Source: Stenotrophomonas rhizophila
Lineage (GTDB): Bacteria > Pseudomonadota > Gammaproteobacteria > Xanthomonadales > Xanthomonadaceae
Assembly (NCBI RefSeq): GCF_000661955.1
Contig: NZ_CP007597.1
Coordinates: 496,001-560,000 of the forward strand
Direction of reading: 5' to 3'
Length of the DNA stretch: 64,000 bases
Shown here: in pieces, positions 17,435 to 28,170 of the stretch
Layout: each line of letters opens with the position of its first letter
Numbering within the stretch: position 1 is the stretch's first letter
Program-made: the position numbers and the translations under genes
Notes under the pieces: generated by a model
The model's input: only the letters and a program-made list of their open reading frames with translations
Told to the model about the DNA's origin: nothing
The model's database searches: none

Positions 17435-19339
17435 ATGAACCAACCCGCGCGTCGCAATCCCGTCGCCAGCTTCTTCATCGGGCTGTGGGATGTGATGAAC
17501 TTTACCCGCAGGCTGATCCTCAACCTGGTCTTCTTCGGCCTGCTGTTGTTGATCCTGATCCTGTTCGTCGTGGCGATGGGCAAGGGCGCCAGCTCTGGCA
17601 ATGCATTGCAGGACCGCACCACCCTGGTGATCGCGCCGGAAGGCCGGCTGGTCGAGCAGTTCAGCGCCGACCCGGTCAGCCGCGCGCTGTCCAAGGCGAT
17701 CGGTGACAACAGCGCCGAGGAAGTGCAGCTGCGCGACCTGATCCGCGCCCTCGACGCGGCCCGCACCGACAAGAAGATCGAGCGCGTGGTGCTGGAGCTG
17801 GACAAGCTGCAGCCCAGCGGCTTTGCCTCGATGCGTGAAGTGGCTGGCGCACTGCAGGAACTGCGCGCCGCCGGCAAGCAGGTGGTGGCCTTCAGCGAGA
17901 ACATGAGCCAGTCGCAGTACCTGCTGGCCGCGCAGGCCGACGAGGTCTACCTGGACCCGATGGGCGGCGTGGTGCTGGAAGGCCTTGGCCGTTACCGCCA
18001 GTATTTCCGCACCGGCCTGCAGGACAAGCTGGGCGTGGACGTGCACCTGTTCAAGGTGGGCGAATACAAGTCCGCCGCCGAGCCGTACGTGCTCGACGCC
18101 GCCTCGCCGCAGGCCAAGGAAGCCGACCTGTTCTGGATGAACGATGTGTGGCAGCGCTACCTGGCCGACATCGCCAAGGCGCGCAAGCTTGACGCCGCGC
18201 AGCTGGCCGCCGGCATCGACACCATGCCCGAAGGGATCGCCGCCGCCGGTGGCGACCTGGCCAAGTTCGCCCTGCAGCAGAAGCTGGTGGACGGGCTGAA
18301 AACGCGCGAGGAAGTGGACGACCTGCTTACCGATCGCGGCGTTGCTGACGAAGACGCCGACGGCGGCTTCCGCAGCGTGAACCTCGATGCCTATCTGTCC
18401 GCGCTGGACAGCCGCCGCTCGCCGGTGGATTCGCGTCCGCAGGTAGCGGTGATCGTGGCCGCCGGTGAAATCGCCGGTGGCGACCTGCCGGCCGGTCGCG
18501 TGGGTGGCGTGTCGACCTCGGCCCTGCTGCGCGAAGCCCGCGACGACAAGGACGTGAAGGCGGTGGTGCTGCGCGTGGATTCGCCCGGCGGTGAAGTGTT
18601 CGCCTCCGAGCAGATCCGTCGCGAAGTGGTGGCGCTGAAGGCGGCCGGCAAGCCGGTGGTGGTGTCGATGGGCGACCTGGCTGCCTCCGGTGGTTACTGG
18701 ATCAGCATGAACGCCGATCGGATCTACGCCGATCCGTCGACCATCACCGGGTCGATCGGCATCTTCGGCATGATCCCGAACGTGGCCCGTTCGCTGGACA
18801 AGATCGGCGTGCACACCGATGGCGTGGGCACCACGCGCTTCGCCGGCGCGTTCGACATGACCCGTCCGATGGACCCGGCCGTGGGCCAGGTGATCCAGTC
18901 GGTGATCAACAAGGGCTACGCCGATTTCACCGGCAAGGTGGCCGATGCACGCAACAAGCCGGTCGAGGCGGTCGATGAAGTCGCCCGCGGTCGCGTGTGG
19001 AGCGGTGCGCAGGCCAAGGAACGCGGTCTGGTCGACGAATTCGGTGGGCTCAAGGCTGCCGTCGCCGATGCGGCCAAGCGCGCCAAGCTGGGCGAGGTGG
19101 ACAAGGTCCGCGTGCGCTACATCGAGAAGGGCGCCACGCCGTTCGCACAGTTCATGAGCGGCTTTGCCGGCAGCCACGCCGGTGCGTGGATGCTGGGCGA
19201 GTCGGGCATGGCGCGGCTGATGCTGGCCCGTTCGATGCCGGAGCTGGATACCCAGCTGCGCTTCGTCGAAGACGCGGCCCGCGATCCGCGCGGCAGCGCA
19301 CCGGTGAAGGCACTGGCGTACTGCTTCTGCGGCTTCTGA
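17435..19339 (+). CDS. sppA: Signal peptide peptidase SppA, 67-kDa type
   Basis: 634 aa, the long double-domain SppA of Gram-negative bacteria. One N-terminal transmembrane helix (about 27-48) anchors it in the inner membrane. The catalytic dyad is visible: Lys in KVGEYKSAAEP (about residue 212) and Ser in GDLAASGGYW (about 418), matching the E. coli Lys209/Ser409 arrangement. The protein degrades cleaved signal peptides. The ATG has a good upstream site, and a strong intrinsic terminator follows the stop. Confidence 0.96.
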   Translation: MNQPARRNPVASFFIGLWDVMNFTRRLILNLVFFGLLLLILILFVVAMGKGASSGNALQDRTTLVIAPEGRLVEQFSADPVSRALSKAIGDNSAEEVQLRDLIRALDAARTDKKIERVVLELDKLQPSGFASMREVAGALQELRAAGKQVVAFSENMSQSQYLLAAQADEVYLDPMGGVVLEGLGRYRQYFRTGLQDKLGVDVHLFKVGEYKSAAEPYVLDAASPQAKEADLFWMNDVWQRYLADIAKARKLDAAQLAAGIDTMPEGIAAAGGDLAKFALQQKLVDGLKTREEVDDLLTDRGVADEDADGGFRSVNLDAYLSALDSRRSPVDSRPQVAVIVAAGEIAGGDLPAGRVGGVSTSALLREARDDKDVKAVVLRVDSPGGEVFASEQIRREVVALKAAGKPVVVSMGDLAASGGYWISMNADRIYADPSTITGSIGIFGMIPNVARSLDKIGVHTDGVGTTRFAGAFDMTRPMDPAVGQVIQSVINKGYADFTGKVADARNKPVEAVDEVARGRVWSGAQAKERGLVDEFGGLKAAVADAAKRAKLGEVDKVRVRYIEKGATPFAQFMSGFAGSHAGAWMLGESGMARLMLARSMPELDTQLRFVEDAARDPRGSAPVKALAYCFCGF

Positions 19340-19360
19340 TGCGCTGACGCGCACGCGATG

Positions 19361-19390
19361 AAAAAACCCGGCCAAGGCCGGGTTTTTTTT
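19361..19390 (+). terminator. Intrinsic terminator of sppA
   Basis: A perfect 7-bp GC stem (CCCGGCC, loop AA, GGCCGGG) is flanked by six A and eight T residues, so it is also symmetrical enough to work on the other strand. It starts about 20 bases after the sppA stop. Confidence 0.92.
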
Positions 19391-19403
19391 GGTTCCAGAC
19401 CCG

Positions 19404-19565
19404 GTAGAGCCACCCCATGGGTGGCTGCTCTCCGATCCGGCGCCACGCGCAGCCACCCATGGGGTGGCTCTACCGGTCTGATGCAGCGCCACGCGCAGCC
19501 ACCCATGGGGTGGCTCTACCGGTGTGATGCAGCGCCATGGGCAGCCACCCGTGGGGTGGCTCTAC
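19404..19565. repeat. Array of four GTAG-headed REP (SMAG-type) palindromes, three in exact 46-bp tandem
   Basis: One copy on the plus strand (19404-19426, head GTAGAGCCACCCC) is followed by three copies in opposite orientation at 19451-19473, 19497-19519 and 19543-19565. The last three begin exactly 46 bp apart, with nearly identical spacers (TGATGCAGCGCCA). The outermost GTAG supplies the stop codon of the small lipoprotein gene read on the minus strand. Convergent mRNAs from sppA and the lipoprotein would both contain these hairpins. Confidence 0.9.
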
Positions 19566-19792
19566 CGGTCGGCGGGGGTGTCGTCGCTGGCGGCTTCGTC
19601 GGCGGCGCGGGTGTCCGGCGCCTTTTCCAGCAGGTCGCGTGCGGCCTTGGCCTTGTCCAGCGGCTGCTGGATGGTGTCGCGCAGTGCAGTGGCCTGCGGC
19701 TCCGGGGGTTTGTCCGGCGCCGGTGGAACCGGTCGGTTGCAGCCGGCCAGGGCCAGCAGCGCGGTCAGCGGCAGGACGACACGGATGTTCAT
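19562..19792 (-). CDS. Small outer- or inner-membrane lipoprotein
   Basis: 76 aa. The signal sequence [18 protein letters not shown] ends in the lipobox LAGC, with Cys18 as the lipidated residue. The mature part is short, Pro/Asp/Ala-rich and charged ([18 protein letters not shown]). Function unknown. The ATG at 19792 was chosen because it opens the signal peptide. The stop codon TAG is part of the GTAG head of a REP element, so the gene ends inside the repeat. Confidence 0.8.
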   Translation of the reverse strand: MNIRVVLPLTALLALAGCNRPVPPAPDKPPEPQATALRDTIQQPLDKAKAARDLLEKAPDTRAADEAASDDTPADR

Positions 19793-19953
19793 GGCAAGCG
19801 CACCTTGATGGGCCGGGGAGGACAGTGTCGCACCGTCGCCGCCGGCGTGCATGCAGGGCGGACCGCGTGCAGGGGCTGCGCTATCCTGCGTCCAGCGCAC
19901 CGCATGGTGCAGTGCGCAGCATCACGGGGCAGGGTCCCCCGCAGGAGAAACAG

Positions 19954-20730
19954 GTGAGCGCGCAACGTTGGCGATTGGATGGGCAGACCGCGTTGATTAC
20001 CGGTGCAAGTGCCGGCATCGGACTGGCGATTGCCCGGGAGCTGGCCGGTTTCGGCGCGGACCTGTTGATCGTCGGGCGCGATCCCGACGCGCTGGAAATG
20101 GCCCGCGATGAACTGGTGGATGCCTTCCCCGACCGCGAGATCCATGGATTGGCCGCCGACGTCTCCGACGACGAAGACCGCCGCGAGATCCTCGACTGGG
20201 TCGAAGACCACAGCGATGGCCTGCACCTGCTGATCAACAACGCCGGCGGCAACATCACCAAGCCGGCCACCGAATACACCGAAGACGAATGGCGCGGCAT
20301 CTTCGAGACCAACCTGTTCTCGGCTTTCGAGCTGTCGCGCTACGCGCACCCGCTGCTGGCCCGGCACGCCGCCTCGGCGATCGTCAACGTGGGCAGCGTG
20401 TCCGGTCTGACCCACGTGCGCAGCGGCGCGGTGTACGGCATGACCAAGGCGGCCATGCACCAGATGACCCGCAACCTGGCCGTGGAATGGGCCGAAGACG
20501 GTATCCGGGTCAACGCGGTGGCGCCGTGGTACATCCGCACCCGGCGCACGTCGGGCCCCCTGTCCGACCCGGACTACTACGAAGAAGTGATCGACCGCAC
20601 CCCGATGCGGCGCATCGGCGAGCCCGAGGAAGTGGCGGCCGCGGTGGGGTTCCTGTGTCTGCCGGCGTCCAGTTATGTCACCGGCGAATGCATCGCGGTG
20701 GACGGCGGGTTCCTGCGGTACGGGTTCTGA
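19954..20730 (+). CDS. SDR family oxidoreductase (tropinone-reductase-like)
   Basis: 258 aa starting with GTG, preceded by GCAGGAGAAACAG; no ATG exists in the N-terminus. It is a classical short-chain dehydrogenase: cofactor motif [19 protein letters not shown] (about 12-30), NNAG (LLINNAGGN), catalytic Ser in NVGSVSG, and YxxxK in [11 protein letters not shown]. The Arg after the glycine motif region (GRDPDAL) suggests NADP(H). Substrate unknown. No partner gene is adjacent. Confidence 0.9.
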   Translation: MSAQRWRLDGQTALITGASAGIGLAIARELAGFGADLLIVGRDPDALEMARDELVDAFPDREIHGLAADVSDDEDRREILDWVEDHSDGLHLLINNAGGNITKPATEYTEDEWRGIFETNLFSAFELSRYAHPLLARHAASAIVNVGSVSGLTHVRSGAVYGMTKAAMHQMTRNLAVEWAEDGIRVNAVAPWYIRTRRTSGPLSDPDYYEEVIDRTPMRRIGEPEEVAAAVGFLCLPASSYVTGECIAVDGGFLRYGF

Positions 20731-20753
20731 GGCCGACCCACGTGGGATAGCGC

Positions 20754-20806
20754 AGCCGACCAACGGTCGGCTCTACCGGGATGGGATAGCGCAGCCGACC
20801 AACGGT
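20754..20806 (-). repeat. Two REP (SMAG-type) palindromes, the second truncated at a stop codon
   Basis: The first copy (20754-20776, head GTAGAGCCGACCG on the minus strand) is complete. The second (20793-20806) begins with the same AGCCGACCAACGGT but is cut short where the minus-strand DUF4124 gene ends (TAA at 20808-20806). The repeat unit GGGATAGCGCAGCCGACC occurs twice. Confidence 0.8.
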
Positions 20807-21540
20807 TACGGGATGGGGCACTCGCTGCTGGCGAGGATGGCCTGCAGGCGTTCGCGTTCGGCCGCTGCCAGGGCCGCGTTTGCCGGCGTGGCGAAGCGCT
20901 CCCGTCCGCGCGCATCGCGGAAGCGCTGCTGCCAGCTGTTGCAGCGCTGTGCGTCGGCGATGGGCTCGCACGTGTCGCGGATCACTTCGCAACCGGCCGC
21001 GTTGAGCGGTGTGTTGCCGCCCAGGCCGGTGACGGTCATCAGTTCGCAGTGCGGCGGCGCCGGTTCGCGTTCGTGCAGGTAGCCGCCGCCGTCACGGCCC
21101 TGGCAGGCGTAGATCTCCGGCAGCGGCTGTTTGGCCACGGCGTCTGCTTCGGCCTGCTGCTCGGCCTGGCGGCGTACCACGTCGCTGTCCAGGATGGCCG
21201 TGCCCTCGGCCTCCACCGAGGTCTGCACATCGCCGGCCTGCAGCACTGGCAGCGGCGCGTGTGCCAGGGTGCCGGTGGCAATGGCCGGATCGGCGCTGGC
21301 TGGCACTGCGGCCGCCACCGGGGCGGGGGGCGGGGCCGCCGGTACGGCGTTGCTGGCCGGCGCGACGAAGCGCTGGATGCGCTGCTGGGTGCCCGGCGGG
21401 CAGGGTGCGTTCTGCACGGTGAGGCCGCCATCGGCGGCGGTGCACCGGAACAGCACCACGTCCTCGGCGTGCGCCGGGGCGGGCAGGCACAGCCACACCG
21501 CTAGCAGTGCCACGCCGCCGCGCGGCGCGACACGGCGCAT
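20806..21540 (-). CDS. DUF4124-type periplasmic protein
   Basis: 244 aa from the ATG at 21540, chosen because it begins a normal signal peptide (MRRVAPRGGVALLAVWLCLP, cut after AHA); ATGs at 21573 and 21615 keep the frame but add atypical residues. The first domain has the DUF4124 pattern VVLFRCTAADGGLTVQNAPC (Tyr/Phe-x-C ... G ... Q/T-x-x-P-C). A Pro/Ala-rich linker and a Cys-containing C-terminal region (GCEVIRDTCEPI, RCNSWQQRF) follow. Role unknown; probably co-transcribed with the following related gene upstream. Confidence 0.8.
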   Translation of the reverse strand: MRRVAPRGGVALLAVWLCLPAPAHAEDVVLFRCTAADGGLTVQNAPCPPGTQQRIQRFVAPASNAVPAAPPPAPVAAAVPASADPAIATGTLAHAPLPVLQAGDVQTSVEAEGTAILDSDVVRRQAEQQAEADAVAKQPLPEIYACQGRDGGGYLHEREPAPPHCELMTVTGLGGNTPLNAAGCEVIRDTCEPIADAQRCNSWQQRFRDARGRERFATPANAALAAAERERLQAILASSECPIP

Positions 21541-21626
21541 CAAGGACGAAAGGGGCAGGGAATCGATGTGCATCAGGTCGTGGCAGCAAGCGGCAAGGCG
21601 TAGCGAAGTGCGCATTGAAGCACGTG

Positions 21627-22433
21627 CTAGCGGCAGTCGCGTTCCAGTCGCGCATCCACGCTGCGCTGCTCACGGTTGAGCGCGTCGCGTTGGCCCTGCA
21701 GCGCACTGTTGTACTGGCGCACCAGTTCCCAGTGACGGTCCTGCAGGCGCGCACAGACCTCCTGCTGCGGCAGGGCGTTGCACGCGTCGCGCACCAGCAC
21801 GTTGCCGGTGGGCACCACGGTGTCGGTGTAGGTGCCGGGGTAGGCCTCGCGGTTGCCTTCCCAGTGCGTGCTGCCACTGCCCACGCTGAGGCTGCCGCCC
21901 ACGTGCGGGCCGCCGCCGGAGATCGACAGCGAGCCGCCGCTGGCGCTCACCGAGCCCGATCCCGTGCCGGCCCCCATCGGGGCGATCGGCGGCAGGGGAC
22001 GGGGCGGACGGCCGCCCCCGGGGGGGCGATGGCCGCCGCCATACGGCAGGTACACGCTGGTCCAGATCGGGACCCAGCGCGGATTGCCCTCGCCGCTGTC
22101 GCTGGTATAGCGGCTGCCGTCGTCGCGCACGCACTCGTACAACGGCTGTGGCGGCTGCACGTAGACGTGGCGCACCTCGCGCTGCGGCGCGGCTGGTGCA
22201 GGCGTGGCAGTAGGATCGCGGTCGCTGCGCACCACGCGCGGGGCGGGGTCGCGCGGACGTTGCATGTCGCGCACTTCCTGGCGCCCGTCGCGGCAGGGCG
22301 CATCCTGCAGCGACACCGCGCCGTTGCTGCCCACGCACCGGTACACGCGCACATTGCCGGCGTCCTGCGCGGCCAGTGGCGCGCTGGCGCAGCACAACAG
22401 CAGGGTCAGGCGCAGGGCGGTTGTTCGGTGCAT
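21627..22433 (-). CDS. DUF4124-type periplasmic protein, paralogue of its neighbour
   Basis: 268 aa. The signal peptide is MHRTTALRLTLLLCCASAPL (cut about AAQ). The DUF4124 core VRVYRCVGSNGAVSLQDAPC is followed by a second YECVRDDGSRYTSDSGEG copy, a Gly/Pro-rich segment (about 130-150) and a Cys-rich C-terminus (VRDACNALPQQEVCARLQDR). It probably belongs to one transcript with the gene at 20806-21540, 86 bp downstream. DUF4124 proteins are common in Xanthomonadaceae and have no defined role. Confidence 0.8.
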   Translation of the reverse strand: MHRTTALRLTLLLCCASAPLAAQDAGNVRVYRCVGSNGAVSLQDAPCRDGRQEVRDMQRPRDPAPRVVRSDRDPTATPAPAAPQREVRHVYVQPPQPLYECVRDDGSRYTSDSGEGNPRWVPIWTSVYLPYGGGHRPPGGGRPPRPLPPIAPMGAGTGSGSVSASGGSLSISGGGPHVGGSLSVGSGSTHWEGNREAYPGTYTDTVVPTGNVLVRDACNALPQQEVCARLQDRHWELVRQYNSALQGQRDALNREQRSVDARLERDCR

Positions 22434-22489
22434 GGGGCCAGTGTGCGGCTTTACCGGCAGCGGCGCAAAACAGCGGGCATGGGGGCTGC

Positions 22490-23050
22490 TCAGCTGCGCA
22501 GGATCTGCCCGCTGAGCGCGTCGCGGATCGGGGTGGGCTGGGCCAGGCCGCCGGTGTCGCCGTCGATCAGGCCATCCAGCAGTGGCAGCAGCGCGTGGTC
22601 CAGTTCGGTCCGGGTCCGGGCCGGTGGCTTGCCGGCCAGGTTGGCACTGGTGGATACCAGCGGACCGCCCCAGGCGCGGCACAACGCGGCCACCAACGGG
22701 TGCGCGCTGATGCGCACGGCAATACCGCTGTGCGCGCCGGTGATCCAGCGCGGTGCGCGCGGGCCGGCCGGCAGGATCCAGGTGTTCGCGCCGGGCCAGC
22801 TGGCCAGCACCACGGCCTGGCGTTGTGCCGGCAAGGCCTGCAGGCGCACCCAGTCGTCCAGCTGGGCCAGGTCGGCCGCTACCAGGATCATGCCTTTCTC
22901 GACCGGGCGCTGCTTGAGCTGCAGCAGCTTCATCACCGCCGCCTCATGGGCCGGATCACAGCCCAGGCCCCAGACCGCTTCGGTGGGGTACGCCACAACC
23001 CCGCCAGCGCGGAGCACGGGCAGGGCGGTATCCAGGGTGAGTTCGTTCAT
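22490..23050 (-). CDS. tsaC: Threonylcarbamoyl-AMP synthase (TsaC/YrdC)
   Basis: 186 aa from the ATG at 23050; an in-frame ATG at 23074 would add eight residues, but E. coli TsaC begins a similar distance before its VIAYPTEAV motif. Family motifs are VVAYPTEAVWGLGCDP, LKQRPVEKGMILVAA, PRWITG and the nucleotide-binding GPLVSTSANLAGKPP. The enzyme makes the threonylcarbamoyl-adenylate used for t6A37 in ANN-decoding tRNAs. It lies just after topA in the same direction, but with about 110 bp in between. Confidence 0.93.
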   Translation of the reverse strand: MNELTLDTALPVLRAGGVVAYPTEAVWGLGCDPAHEAAVMKLLQLKQRPVEKGMILVAADLAQLDDWVRLQALPAQRQAVVLASWPGANTWILPAGPRAPRWITGAHSGIAVRISAHPLVAALCRAWGGPLVSTSANLAGKPPARTRTELDHALLPLLDGLIDGDTGGLAQPTPIRDALSGQILRS

Positions 23051-23161
23051 GGCGGCAACAGCGGGCGTGGGCATAGGCCCGCATTATCCGCCCGCGGCGT
23101 GGCAACCGGGTGATCCCCGCGCAGATCCACGCATGGCGTGGGCCTGCGCCGGTAGAGGCCC

Positions 23162-25675
<2,514 letters not shown>

Positions 25676-25768
25676 GTCAGATTATTTCTGTGGGCAGCAG
25701 CCCGGGAGAGGGCGCTAGGGTGGAGCAAATGGCCGCATTAGTGAAGGGCAGCGGGCGATTTCCATAAA

Positions 25769-25799
25769 CTGAACGCCCGGGTATGCGCCGGGCGTTCAG
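25769..25799 (-). terminator. Likely terminator hairpin between the RDD gene and topA
   Basis: An inverted repeat, CTGAACGCCCGG (25769-25780) and CCGGGCGTTCAG (25788-25799), forms a 12-bp stem with a 7-base loop. It follows the stop of the minus-strand GYF_2-RDD gene by about 70 bases and precedes topA. The T-run is better on the plus strand (CTTTTCCTCTT) than on the minus strand (TTTATGG), so its efficiency in the relevant direction is uncertain. Confidence 0.65.
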
Positions 25800-25866
25800 C
25801 TTTTCCTCTTATTAGAGGAATCACGACCGAGCCGCCCGTGTCAAGCGGCCCGGTGTGAGGGTGGGG

Positions 25867-26775
25867 TCAGGACATGGACGAGGCGATGACCCCGATCATG
25901 GCAATGCCGACGCCGATGGCGGCCACGGTGAGCAGGCCGGAAACCACCAGAATCACGATGGTGACGGTGCCCAGGGTCGGCTGCTGCAGGTGCTCGTTTT
26001 CGGTGTAGGCCCATTTGTCGACCACCACGGTGTCGCAGATCATGTCGTGCAGGGCCTGCTTGCGCTCGGTGAAGGCGGCCATGATGAAACCGATCATCAG
26101 GGTCAGGCTGCTCAGCAGGAAGCCGAAGTAGCGCCCGATGCCGCGACCCAGGGTGAGCCGTTCGCCATTGCCGCGCACCACCTTGATGCCCACGGCCATC
26201 TTGCCCAGGGTGGCGCCACCGGCCGAGGCATGGAAGCCGGCGTAGTAGGCCACGCCCAGCGCCAGGCCGGCCACCATCGCCAGCAGGCTCATCACCAGCG
26301 CCACCGACTCGTTGCCCGACACCGCGCCGATGCCGTTGAAGATCAGGCTGATCGGAATGTTGACCACGCTCACCACCACCGAGTCGAGGAAGTAGCTGGC
26401 ATAGCGCTTCCAGAACCCGGCGTAGACCACGTTGCCGCCACCGACCACTGCCGCGTTGGCATAGCCACCGGCGGCCGGCGCGGTGTACGGCGAATGGGTG
26501 CCGCCACCGGTGCCCGGCAGCGGCGCGGTGCCGTTGTCGATGGCCGTGTAATCGCCGCGCAGGTCGAAACCGCTGCCCAGGTTCTCCGCAGCGCTGCTCA
26601 GGTTCTGCAGCTGCAGTTCGTCGACCGCCTCGGACAGCGGTTTCCACTGCGCAAAGCCCTCACGCCAGACCAGCGTGGTCAGGCTGATCTGCGCGCGCTG
26701 GAAACGCAGGCGCATCTCGTCGGCGGTCAACGGGCCCTGGCGTTCCTGGCCATCGGCGAAATACCACTCAGTCAT
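25867..26775 (-). CDS. GYF_2-RDD membrane protein
   Basis: 302 aa. The N-terminal GYF_2 domain (about 1-60) reads EWYFADGQERQGPLTADEMR ... TLVWREGFAQWKPLSE, the usual W-Y...GP...WxxGmxxW signature thought to bind proline-rich peptides. A Gly/Pro linker leads to an RDD domain (about 115-265) with the start FWKRYASYFLDSVVV, three or more TM helices, LGKMAVGIKVV and a final extra TM. The neighbouring upstream gene also starts with GYF_2. Function unknown; RDD proteins are proposed transport or ion-exchange components. Confidence 0.85.
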   Translation of the reverse strand: MTEWYFADGQERQGPLTADEMRLRFQRAQISLTTLVWREGFAQWKPLSEAVDELQLQNLSSAAENLGSGFDLRGDYTAIDNGTAPLPGTGGGTHSPYTAPAAGGYANAAVVGGGNVVYAGFWKRYASYFLDSVVVSVVNIPISLIFNGIGAVSGNESVALVMSLLAMVAGLALGVAYYAGFHASAGGATLGKMAVGIKVVRGNGERLTLGRGIGRYFGFLLSSLTLMIGFIMAAFTERKQALHDMICDTVVVDKWAYTENEHLQQPTLGTVTIVILVVSGLLTVAAIGVGIAMIGVIASSMS

Positions 26776-26819
26776 TGCTTCAATCCCCTTTGGGTTCATC
26801 CATGGACATGCGTCCGTTG

Positions 26820-27617
26820 TCAGCCGCGGCAGTGCTGCGGCAGGTACTTGTCATCCGGCTCGCCGGTGCATTCCCACTGGTGCAGCTCCGGGTCGAAATC
26901 CAGCCACAGCAGTTTGCCGTCCAGGGCCGCCTTGGCGGGCACCGACAGCTCGGCTTCGATGCCGCAGTGGCTGTTGTCGAAGCGGCCGATCCGCACCGCC
27001 GACAGGTCGCCGCTGGCATAGCTTTCGGCCGGCTGGAACCCGTCGTCGTCATTGACCGGGCAGCGTCCGTGGGTCTGCACGAACTCGCTCACCTGCACCT
27101 TGATCGGGTCCAGTTCGGTGATGGCCTGCGCGGTCTTGGAGCGCAGCACATACTCCTGGTAGGCGGGCAGGGCGATGGCGGCAAGAATGCCGATGAGCAC
27201 CACCAGCAGCACGCCGACGATGCCGGCCACGATGCCGGCGATGGCGCAGCCGGACAGACCCTGGCGCGGCGGTACCGGCGCGGCGGCCATCGCGGGCGCG
27301 GCAGCGGCCGTCACCGGTGGGGCCGTCACGGGCGGCACCGGGCCGGATGCGGGGCTGTCCAGGGGAATCTGCGGTGGCAGCGCAACGGCGGGCGTGTCGG
27401 TTTCGGCGGGTGGGTCGGTCACGGGCGCCGGTGGCGCGGCCAGTACCAGGCCGATCTCGTCGGCCACCTCGCGCAGCGGTTGCCACTGCGCCATGCCGTC
27501 GCGCCAGACCAGCGTATCGGCCGCAATGCGGCTGGACTGGTACAGCGCGATCAGTTCATCGGACGCCAGCGGCCCGCGCTGCTGGCGATTTCCTTCTGCA
27601 TAGAACCACTGGCCCAC
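26820..27617 (-). CDS. GYF_2 domain fused to a pilin-like membrane protein
   Basis: 265 aa from a GTG at 27617 preceded by AGGAG six bases upstream; the longer ORF start has no such site. The GYF_2 domain is GQWFYAEGNRQQRGPLASDE ... TLVWRDGMAQWQPL. After a proline-rich linker comes a single TM (GIVGVLLVVLIGILAAIALP) continuing into AYQEYVLRSKTAQAI, which looks like a type IV pilin helix after its N-methylated Phe, but with no prepilin peptidase site at the N-terminus. The C-terminal domain has paired Cys residues (HGRCPV, SHCGIE, ECTGEP, HCRG). Role unknown. Confidence 0.8.
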   Translation of the reverse strand: MGQWFYAEGNRQQRGPLASDELIALYQSSRIAADTLVWRDGMAQWQPLREVADEIGLVLAAPPAPVTDPPAETDTPAVALPPQIPLDSPASGPVPPVTAPPVTAAAAPAMAAAPVPPRQGLSGCAIAGIVAGIVGVLLVVLIGILAAIALPAYQEYVLRSKTAQAITELDPIKVQVSEFVQTHGRCPVNDDDGFQPAESYASGDLSAVRIGRFDNSHCGIEAELSVPAKAALDGKLLWLDFDPELHQWECTGEPDDKYLPQHCRG

Positions 27618-27654
27618 GGCACGCTCCTGAATGCGCAAGGCACCCAGTGTACGG

Positions 27655-28128
27655 TCAGTGAAGCGGTTCCGGTTCGTCAATGAACATCTGCGTTTCCATC
27701 CAGGCGTAGGCGGCCTCGGACCCGGGCTGGTTGAACAGCACCATCAGCACCACCCATTTGAGGTCGTCCAGGTCCAGCTCGTCCTGGTCCAGGGCCATGG
27801 CGCGGTCCAGCACCAGCTCGCGCTGGTTGGCGTCCAGGATGCCGTGCTGCTCCAGGAACATCAGGAAGCCGCGGCCTTCAACGTCCAGCTTGTCCAGTTC
27901 CGGACCGTGGTAGATGCGCACCGGGCCATCGACCCGGGCCACGTTCACGGCCGGGCGCTGGTCGGCCAGGGCATCGAGCCAGTCGAACGCTTTCTTGATT
28001 TCGGTGGGGCTGAAGCCGGCCTGTATCAGGCTGTTCTGGAGGGTGTCGCGGTCACGGACGAGGTCCGGGTCCTCGCTGAAATAATGTTCGAACAGGTACA
28101 GCAGGACATCCAGAATGCTCTCTTTCAT
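27655..28128 (-). CDS. smg: Smg protein (DUF494)
   Basis: 157 aa, full length. The N-terminus [20 protein letters not shown] and the C-terminal [17 protein letters not shown] are diagnostic for Smg, a conserved cytosolic protein next to dprA in many gammaproteobacteria. Its function is unclear. It lies 43 bp downstream of dprA in the same direction, suggesting one operon, and its stop is 38 bp from the pilin-like gene start. Confidence 0.93.
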   Translation of the reverse strand: MKESILDVLLYLFEHYFSEDPDLVRDRDTLQNSLIQAGFSPTEIKKAFDWLDALADQRPAVNVARVDGPVRIYHGPELDKLDVEGRGFLMFLEQHGILDANQRELVLDRAMALDQDELDLDDLKWVVLMVLFNQPGSEAAYAWMETQMFIDEPEPLH

Positions 28129-28170
28129 TGCCCCTCGGCCTGCGTCAACGACGCTGTGGAGGTGAAGAAA

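Noticed and set aside
17393..19492. 699-codon minus-strand ORF opposite sppA
   Set aside because: Shadow of sppA; it also crosses the sppA terminator and the REP array.
19400..19570. CRISPR array
   Set aside because: Regular spacing, but the repeats are palindromic REP elements, the spacers are near-identical and no cas gene is near.
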